From the NCBI GenBank assembly GCA_944990035.1, contig CALYLX010000127.1, forward strand, positions 124,001 to 188,000: 64,000 nucleotides of DNA, in the 5' to 3' direction. A program made the position numbers and the translations under genes. Below are positions 56,784 through 64,000 of this stretch, piece after piece. This DNA is from Clitopilus passeckerianus. Lineage: Eukaryota; Basidiomycota; Agaricomycetes; Agaricales; Entolomataceae. Position 1 is the first letter of the stretch, and every line of letters begins with the position of its first letter. The notes below the pieces were generated by a model, which ran no database searches, had not been told where the DNA came from, and saw only the letters and a list, made by a program, of their open reading frames with translations.

Positions 56784-58078
56784 ATGGAAGCACCGCACCG
56801 TATTCCAGCAGAAGTTCAAGATAAAATACTTGACGAACTCATTGATGACCCATCTACTCTCCTACGATGCTCTCTCGTCTGCCAGAGATGGCATAATCAG
56901 TCCCTACGGGCTTACTGGTCCATCCATCCACTTCGTTTCGGCACTCAGTGTTCAACGCGTGCAAACGACTCCATAACTGACCTACTTGTCAGGGACACTT
57001 GCAAGTTCCTCCCCTATGTCCGAAGCATCGAGCTTCAAGGGCACCACAATGACGCAGATCTTGCCGAATCAATGGACTGCTTCGTCTCTCTTGTTGCATA
57101 TGATTCCTCAATCACACCATCTACACTCTCCCTCACGGATATCACCTTTGAGGCCCTCCTGCCCGAAACCATTGATATTTTGATGTCTTTCAAGGATTTA
57201 CGATCGCTCAGTTGCCAGAGCGTGAGATTCATGGATCTTGGCCTCTTCTGCAAGTTCTTCTTGAACTTTCGTAAATTGCAGACATGCAGCTTTGGAGCCT
57301 TCCTTGCACGCGAGGACAAAATTGATTTCAACGATAAGGATCCTCTGGTTGGCCCCTGCTTCAACTCCCTCGAATCCTTTTCCACCTCAATTTACAGAAG
57401 CTCCCGACTCACGATTCCAGCCATCGTGCAGAGTCAATGCAGGCTTCAAAAACTATCGCTTAGCTGGACGAATCATTCTGGCTACGATCTGGTCTTCGAC
57501 CTCCTATTATTTGCAGGCGAACATTTGAAAGAGCTGAGCTTAGAGATCGCTCATTTCGCTGCTACGGAAGAGCAGAAAGGCGGCATCGGTATGTCACACA
57601 AGTACATATCTCTTTGGAAGTAGCCATAATAATTCACTTAGGGTCACACCTGCACTTTCCTCTCACGTTAGTGCACAACACGGGTTTGCAGCGGCTAGAG
57701 ATCAGTGAGATCGAGATCGAGCGAGAACGCCCCTACCCCGCTTCATGGCTTGAAAAGCTCCTTAGGACTATCTCCTCGCCATCCCTCCAGCGTCTACGCT
57801 TTCAATTTCGCGCCTTCGCTGACTACATGGAGGGGTATTACTTAGACAATTTCTATTGGAGCATGATAGAGAAGGCCATTCCAAAGGACATAGGTTTTAC
57901 CAGCAATTGGGTTATACATCTGGTCGCTGAGATGCCTGAGTGGCATCTGTTGAGTGAGGCTCATGAGAGGAGGTTCAGCGAGGACTTCAGGTCGCGTCTA
58001 CCCGAGTTGGATCGAGCAGGTAGATTGGAAATTGAAATCATTGAGAATCCATTCGCACGGATTTTGGGATATGATTAA
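56784..58078 (+). CDS. F-box-like protein, intact copy of the pair
   Basis: ATG 56784 (MEAPHRIPAEVQDKILDELI) gives an F-box-like start: IPAEVQDKILDELIDDPSTL then LVCQRWHNQSLRAYW. LRR-like layers follow (FLPYVRSIELQG, SFKDLRSLSCQSV, FRKLQTCSFGAF, SQCRLQKLSLSW). An intron (GTATGT...ACTTAG, about 57590-57642) joins GSHLHFPLTLVHNTGLQRLE to the second exon, which ends ENPFARILGYD at 58078. It is a full-length, unbroken counterpart of the pseudogene at 53889. Probable SCF-type substrate adaptor; target unknown. Confidence 0.8.
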
Positions 58079-58602
58079 GCCTAGACTAGTAAATGGATGT
58101 ATGAATATAGTAATACTAGTGTTTACTATCTTTTGTTCAGAGCCTACGTCTCGAGTCAGATGACCGTAGCGGACAAAATGCATCGGCCGGGCGAGCGTTA
58201 GTCGGAAACCCTACACATATGAACGGCTTAGTGACATAGGGATGGTAGGTCACCGTGTCTGGCTCTCAAGATATATGGTATTGGTTGGTACGAGTAACAT
58301 AAACGACTAACAAAGTCTGGCGAATCGGACGGAAATATGCAAAGAGTGTATCTACTTTTTGTTGCCGAGAATGTCTAGACGGAAATCTAGAAAATGTAGG
58401 ACAGGTTATACAAGATATGTGAAGGAGGACTGTATGTGAATCTAGGGTTGAAGAGATGCGAAGGAACGTGTATGCGAATCTATACAGAAGAATCCGAGAT
58501 TGAGATAATATAGAGGAGAAAATACGATAAGTATAGAGGCCAATAAAATGAATAAATAAGGAGCAATGGTGATATGAAAAATCGCTTTTGAAATGAGGAC
58601 GT
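58079..58602. other. Convergent intergenic region
   Basis: AT-rich 3' flanks of two convergent genes. No gene or clear repeat is seen. Confidence 0.4.
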
Positions 58603-60035
58603 TTAGTAAACCTGTACTGAGTCCCTGTTCCTCAATCTCTCCTCCATAATAGCGAGCTGTCTTCGGAGAGCCAAAAGCTCTATCTCGGTCGCTTCATGTC
58701 TTCTAGCTTGTCGCTCTGCCCTATCTTCAGCCTTGGCCCTGAGACGAGCCTCAAAGTCAGCTCTGGTTTCAGCCTCTGCTGCCCGCGCTTCAGCTTCAGC
58801 GGCACGAGCTGTAGCTTCGACTGCTCCCGCGGACGCTTCAGCGGCGATGGCTGCAGCTTGGTCCCGCTGTGCCACCGCTTCATCGATAAATTCTTGCTGT
58901 TGTTTCATCTTTTCTACACGGGCAGCTGCTGCGTCAACCTGGTGGTAAGACATGAGTATATTGCTCTACTTCGGGCGAAGAAAGAACAAACCTTATCCAG
59001 AACCTCCAGTCTTGCAGCCTGATACGCACTCAGAATATCCGCGACAATTTGTTGTTGTTCCTTAAACATAGACCGAGCCTTGAAAGAAAGCATTTCTCCT
59101 TCCATAACTTCATTCATGTAATTCTGGAATGTTAACCCTGAGTCCCGGTGGGATACGACATGTCGAAAATCAGCCTGTTGCATGACACGCATCATCATAG
59201 TGGAGAACCAGAGACATTGGCCGGGCCAGAGCTGATGCTGGTTATTATCATGTACAGCTTTGGCGACGAGGGCTAGGTCAAGAAGGGTGGGTGCCGGGGC
59301 GTCGTTCCTCCATTCCCGGAATGTAGTGCGTTCCATGAGGCGGACCTTTCTGTCGCGGTCGACATCTGGAAGCTCTGGGACCAGCCACATGGTGTCTGCA
59401 ACACCATTGGGATCGCATGGGACGGGAGGGGGACCAATAATTGATGATGCAGAAGATGTAGGTGGGGAAGAACCGAAAGACGTCACGGATGAGGCAGAGG
59501 AAAGGGAAGATGAAGATGACCGAGATGACAGGGAGGAGGAAGATGAGGAGGCGGCATGAGGAGGAGGTGGTGGTAGGGGTTTGCTGGTACGGATTGAATA
59601 TGGTTTATTTGGTTGTTGGACGATATCGCCCATCATGAATGGACGGGGTTTATCCCTATCGATGCGGATAAGACGATCCTTGCCGTCGTCGGGATCATGA
59701 ACGGTAGCGACGATATATTCGTGTTCGTCACCGAATGTTTCCTTGAACCAGTTGAGCTCCTTGACGTTGAGGTTGACGAGCCGCTCTCGGTATCCGTCCG
59801 AGCGGGTCTCGTCAAGAGAGCAGTAGTGCTCTATCAGCGCGTTGGTCCAGCTGACAATAGTATGCTGCCCTCGAGGAAACTCAACGCCCTCCGTTGAACT
59901 GGTACGGAATGCCCGAAGGATAGGCTTCGTGAGCGACTTGAACGAGGGCTTGACCTTCAGTGAGTTCTGTGAGATCATGTTGCCTGCAGAGCGGATCCGC
60001 TGAATCTGCGGTTGAAGACGCAGAGGTGGCGCCAT
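58603..60035 (-). CDS. Hypothetical protein with Ser-rich linker and C-terminal coiled coil
   Basis: ATG 60035 starts MAPPLRLQPQIQRIRSAGNM. The first exon (to about 58993) carries a globular N-terminal part, a Pro/Ser-rich linker (LPPPPPHAASS, then SSSLSSRSSSSS), and a second region with REWRNDAPAPTLLDLALVAK. An intron of about 53 bp (GTTTGT...CACCAG) joins a final exon (58603 to about 58939) with VDAAAARVEKMKQQQEFIDE and an Ala/Glu/Arg coiled coil, ending RLRNRDSVQVY. Length about 450 aa. No catalytic motif is recognised. It resembles basidiomycete proteins of unknown function that combine a folded head with a coiled-coil tail. Confidence 0.7.
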
Positions 60036-61074
60036 CCCTGGTTTAAACGACGGTGGGTCGATATGAAGGGTTAAGAATAGAGGTCCAAAGAAAAGAACAG
60101 GCTATTCGAGGATGTTGGTTGTTTTAAGACTCGGACTTTCGTTCTCAGGGATTCGACATTATTCTTGAAGCGCCTCCGGTGCATGTCAGCCTGACGCAGC
60201 CTAGAGGATTCAACAGGACTGTGGAAAGAGGACATGTCAGAATTGACCTTTGTCTAGATGCAACATAAGTAAGTCCTGACGCACCGTTTGCCATTTCAGT
60301 GCCATTCACCGACAGCATTGGTAGCAATCGTACAGGGATTGAATGTCCGGTTCAGATGTTTACACCGGACATTCCGAGCCTGCAAGTTGTGCGGCCCCAC
60401 TTGAACGGTTTCAACAACGATGACTCTTAAATAGCTAGCATTTGCAGACTTGAGTTAGATGAGAAGTGCCTGCTGTTTTTTGCGTCATACAGCTGCACAT
60501 TGTGCAGAACTTTTCAGCGACTGGTCTGGTAGATGCTTGTGATGGTCGCGGTACAAGCAGTGGATGCACTGACAGTCAGACGTTTCTCCAAATATTGACA
60601 AACAAAGACGCATCCAAATCCGGACGTCGGTCGCGTCTTCAACTTGATGAGATGCCAAATTGTTCAGCAACCTTCCTCAAGCTTCAGCTAATATATATCG
60701 GGTACCAGTGCTCGGAGGTCAGAAGAAATACATCTGCGCGGGCCGCCAAGCTGCCAAGTGTTCTGACCCTCTACCGTACCGCCTGGGTTTCGACAATGCC
60801 TGTGGCCACTGACAACGTTCGCTAGTTTATGGTATAACGGTGTGCAGACATGACCCATGGCGCAATACGTTGTCCATGCCTCTATAACTAGTGTCAGAAC
60901 GGCTTCATACGCCCTGTCGTTAAATCCGATTGGAATATCAAACCAGATGAGGAACTCCATTACTAGGCAACAAAAATACAGTCATGGCAGGTAGTCGAAC
61001 ACATATATTCAGACTTTCTAGAATGCTATATCTCGTCAGGGAACATAAGATTACTTCAAATGGTATCTCGTAGG
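60036..61074. other. Intergenic, no supported gene
   Basis: A minus-strand frame (60688-60960) has no recognisable family or clear splice partners. It could be an exon of an unknown gene. Nothing else is seen. Confidence 0.3.
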
Positions 61075-61648
61075 TTATGAGTTGGAGTCAACAACTTTAC
61101 ACGCCGCCGCGAAACCTAAATTCTGGTGACGATATGGGAGTGATAAGAATTTAAATGCGACGGCATCAAGAAACCGGCTTACCTTCTCATAGCTCTGACA
61201 GCAGACAAGATGCTTTGTACATGCCGGCGTGAACTCGTCGACAGGTCTACATTCGTCTGTGAACATGTTAGCAAACATGACGCTTCGGGCACAGCCTAAC
61301 AATCGCCGAGTTGGTGATGACGCTTACATCCGCTTATGCCTGTGGCGGACCCCTCCGAGTCTGTGTCGGAATTTTCATCGGGTGAGACCTTCAAGTTGAA
61401 GCCCAAGAGGCCTGGTCTGCTAGCGTCAGATGGCTGTTTTATGCTGCCATCTTTCGTCTTCGCCTGTGAGTATACACGTCAAGGTATCTGTTCCACAAGT
61501 TTCGCACCTCCCTAGTCCCCTCACAACACAGCAGACTCTCCCCTGCTATGCATTGTCCATACCCATACGGCCTCTGCACAGTAACAAGCCCAGCTTCAGC
61601 CAGCAACGAAGCGCCCAGGAGTACCACACAAGAGCAAAAGCAACGCAT
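61075..61648 (-). CDS. Hydrophobin-like secreted protein, four exons, eight cysteines
   Basis: Exons 61508-61648, 61328-61463, 61183-61256 and 61075-61122 (minus) splice over 44-, 71- and 60-bp GT...AG introns to 132 aa with a stop. The start is a signal peptide, MRCFCSCVVLLGASLLAEAG. The mature part has the hydrophobin spacing C-x7-CC-x52-C-x9-C-x5-CC-x12-C: QCIAGESLLCC near the start, CTKHLVCC and FAAACKVV near the end. The 52-residue C3-C4 loop is longer and more acidic (DENSDTDSEGSATG) than in typical class I hydrophobins. Secreted hydrophobins coat fungal surfaces by self-assembly. A TATA box (61689-61696, minus strand) lies about 45 bp upstream. The model depends on the splice choices. 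Confidence 0.6.
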
Positions 61649-62446
61649 CGGGAGGGCCAGAAAAGAATCCCAAAGCCCAGCTGCGTATGTTATATAAAGG
61701 CAGCCCGGAAGGGAAGGATCTTTTTCTCAAGGAAGACCGTTCACGGAGATGACACGTACCCACCCCCCTCCATTTGAATTCCTTGGGCGAGATGTTACAC
61801 AGCACCCTGCTTAGTGGGCTATACTTGGTGTGACGTTCCTGCTGAACAGGGCAAGCTAAGCTTATGATCCTGAGGATCCCGTGGACACTGCGGAAGGTCA
61901 TGTTTTCTATTTCGATCGATATCCCCACTGAGGGCCGGATGATTCAAATTCAGTTGACGCCTGGCTGAATGGAGGCGTTGTGGGGTTCAGGGTAGGCGTT
62001 GCGAGCTAGGACGAGTTTTCTGTATGTTCATGGAGGCACGAGACCAGCTGGTTGACCTATAGGCAGAATGGAACGAGTAAAATGATCATGATGGAGGTTT
62101 TGACAGAACCTTGGGAGCCTGTGGTTCTCCGCACGGTGCCGAGAGCCTTTTCAATCGGTGTTAACGGACAGAAGAAAACGATCAGCATTTCTTCTATAGA
62201 ACATAATAGATTACAATAATATTCGAAGTCCCATGATAATGATACAAGCCTAATCCATTAAGATTACGACAGGCTGAGAAGTAGAGTACACACGTGGTAT
62301 GCCCCGTCAACGACAATATTACAACCATCTTTCAAAGGAGGCCTTCGTATACCCAAACGTACAACAGAATTCTGCTCTGTGTATGTACAACCAGACAATA
62401 ATCACAATCACCAGGCATCTCTTGCCACCCATACGTCGACCACAGA
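61649..62446. other. Intergenic, holds the hydrophobin-like gene's promoter
   Basis: TTTATATAAC at 61688-61697 is a likely TATA box for the minus-strand secreted gene. The rest shows no gene. Confidence 0.45.
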
Positions 62447-64000
62447 TCAGAATGTAAATCGACTTCCTCCACTCCTGCCTCTACCCCGTGCAAGCTCATA
62501 GTCATAAGCTCCGCCGCTATTCCCTCCAAGCTCATCATCTTCCTCCATCTCCATCCTCCCAATGACCTCCTGCGACCCCTGCCTCCTGAACGAAGGCGGC
62601 AACGGTACAGGCGCACCACTCCCACTCCCACTTCCCCCAACGGTTAGGCCAAGGCCAGAAGACCTAGAAGCCAAGGGGGACCCTTCATTCAGACTTCTTT
62701 CCCTCGTATGACCCGGTCCCAGCCTCGCACCAGATGCCGAACTCGAGGACTGTTGACTGGCACCTGGGTTCGGCGAACCAGTCCTGGTGAGTGGTCGGGA
62801 AGATGAGGTAGATCCTGCGCCGCTACCACTTCCGCTACCAGTTCCTAGACCTTCCAGGCTCTTGAAGAACACCTCGTTCATCTTTCTCAATCTCTCGTCA
62901 ATTTCGGCTTCTGAGGTGAGCACACGACCGCCGGGTGGGGATATAGCGATGGGCAGCGATGGCGGAGGTGACTGCGCCGTAGTGTTGATCTGGGTCTCAG
63001 ATGAGAGTGGACTGAGTGGAATCGTGCGCAGACGAGGTGAGAGTCGAGTTACGGCTGGTGTGGGTGGGGTATATGCGGGTGCTGGCTGACGTTCACCAGA
63101 CCTAGGAGAGGACGACAAGCCAGCCAACCTGTTCTCCGGCTGCTTCGAGTACGGCGAAGAATCGAATCCGCTTGGCTTTGAAGGCGAGGAAGACAAGGAC
63201 GGCGGTTGGGAGCTTCTCGTTCTTCCAGTCAAAGGTTTCCGTTTATCAATGTCCTGGATCAACAACGACAAGTCTTCGTCATCCGCATGTCTCGGGTGTG
63301 GTTGAGTTCTCGGGAATGAGGTCGAAGATGAGGATGGCGATGGCGATAAGGGCGATTGGGGAAGTGGTGAGCGTGGCGAGGCATGTGGCCCAATACCAGC
63401 AATCCCAACACTGGCTCTTCTTTCTCTAACTTCATCGCCGGCTCCTCCGCTGCCAACGCTACCAGGCGTTCCACCAATTCCAGCAGCACTCGCAGACGCC
63501 GCATACCGATGGCCGAAACTGCTAGAATACCGTTTCCTCGGTGCACTCGTCCCAGGTGCCCCAATTCCCGCAGCACCAGCACCGTCTCCAGAGGTATCAG
63601 CACCCACGGGTGGTCTAGACGTCGACCTCTCCCTCAACGAAGGCGTCTTGGAAATCGAGCCAGGTCTTGAATGACGCGAAACGGACCCGACATTACCACG
63701 TGATATCGACCCAGAAATCACGGGATCATGCAGCGTAAGACCCAGCCCCAGACCGCTGCTTTGGGGAAGGCTGTTAACACGTTCCCTATCGCCACCTTGG
63801 TGCAATCCAATACGATCACTAATGCTTGAGGGGATGCTAGATCCTGAGCCGAAGCTGGATGGGATGCCGATGAGGTTTGCGTTGGGGGAGGATGAGGAGG
63901 ATGGGACAAGGGTATTGGATTTGAACGGGAAAGGGTATTGTGGCTGAGCTTTCCTTGCTGGGGTAGATGGGGATCCAGTAGCCGCGGTCGCTTCGGCGCT
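62447..64000 (-). CDS. ATG13: Autophagy-related protein 13, C-terminal part (cut by right edge)
   Basis: The frame is open from the right edge (64000) to the stop at 62447, about 517 codons, without an intron. It is Ser/Pro/Gly-rich and disordered, as is the C-terminal half of Atg13. Two family motifs are clear: RKRYSSSFGHRYAASASAAG (63500-63545) and DDEDLSLLIQDIDKRKPLTG (63222-63290). These fit the region of Atg13 that binds Atg1 and Atg17 when dephosphorylated. The HORMA domain, at the N-terminus, must lie beyond the window. Atg13 controls the Atg1 kinase complex that starts autophagy under TOR control. No break was seen. Confidence 0.85.
   Translation of the reverse strand, partial: SAEATAATGSPSTPARKAQPQYPFPFKSNTLVPSSSSSPNANLIGIPSSFGSGSSIPSSISDRIGLHQGGDRERVNSLPQSSGLGLGLTLHDPVISGSISRGNVGSVSRHSRPGSISKTPSLRERSTSRPPVGADTSGDGAGAAGIGAPGTSAPRKRYSSSFGHRYAASASAAGIGGTPGSVGSGGAGDEVRERRASVGIAGIGPHASPRSPLPQSPLSPSPSSSSTSFPRTQPHPRHADDEDLSLLIQDIDKRKPLTGRTRSSQPPSLSSSPSKPSGFDSSPYSKQPENRLAGLSSSPRSGERQPAPAYTPPTPAVTRLSPRLRTIPLSPLSSETQINTTAQSPPPSLPIAISPPGGRVLTSEAEIDERLRKMNEVFFKSLEGLGTGSGSGSGAGSTSSSRPLTRTGSPNPGASQQSSSSASGARLGPGHTRERSLNEGSPLASRSSGLGLTVGGSGSGSGAPVPLPPSFRRQGSQEVIGRMEMEEDDELGGNSGGAYDYELARGRGRSGGSRFTF

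Noticed and set aside
59260..59559. Acidic plus-strand frame (Glu/Asp-rich)
   Set aside because: It is the antisense of the Ser-rich linker of the gene on the minus strand.

Overview
The window looks like nuclear DNA of a mushroom-forming basidiomycete (Agaricomycetes). The signs are genes broken by many short introns of about 45-75 bp with GT...AG ends, fungal TATA boxes roughly 45-120 bp before start codons, and families typical of that group: HGDLK-type protein kinases, F-box/LRR proteins, NACHT NTPases, a DUF2235 hydrolase, a DUF6699 protein, a hydrophobin-like protein and ATG13. No prokaryotic operon, CRISPR array, rRNA gene or convincing intact tRNA gene was seen.

Layout. 0-10.3 kb: 3' end of an LRR-like gene, two divergent HGD-type kinases (1.2-2.9 kb minus, 3.2-4.5 kb plus), a DUF2235 alpha/beta hydrolase and an F-box gene. 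11.1-17.1 kb: three same-strand genes; the first two are coiled-coil proteins with different N-terminal helical domains but the same short C-terminal motif (SFNDNSVxxG), which resembles RHIM-type amyloid cores. 17.6-24.3 kb: a small multipass membrane protein, a PTR2/POT peptide transporter and an F-box gene. 26.8-31.3 kb: two divergent Gly/Gln-rich prion-like proteins, a DUF6699 protein and an acidic hypothetical.

31.9-40.3 kb is the accessory core. A NACHT gene is split by a 2.1 kb CACTA-like transposon with terminal inverted repeats and a 4-bp target duplication. Its detached, decayed N-terminal exon lies about 0.5 kb beyond the element. Next come an 893-bp TA-flanked inverted-repeat element carrying a tRNA-like block, and a second NACHT copy that is a pseudogene with stops and frameshifts. 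A third, intact copy lies at 51.7-53.8 kb. All three end in hydrophobic tails, and all begin, or once began, with the same short motif (MPMFENA...).

41.0-58.1 kb: F-box/LRR gene, MFS sugar transporter, a type I membrane protein, a TMT1/CRG1-like methyltransferase, the intact NACHT, and a decayed plus an intact F-box paralog flanking an epoxide-hydrolase-like gene. 58.6-64 kb: a coiled-coil protein, a four-exon eight-cysteine hydrophobin-like secreted protein that only appears after splicing, and the 3' part of ATG13 running off the right edge.

The window combines metabolic genes (transporters, hydrolase, methyltransferase) with a rapidly turning over signalling set (NACHT, kinases, F-box, putative amyloid-motif coiled coils). 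The most original hypothesis is that the coiled-coil pair and the NACHT family belong to a fungal homotypic-motif, cell-death-like signalling repertoire. This rests on motif resemblance and is inference. All exon boundaries were read by eye.
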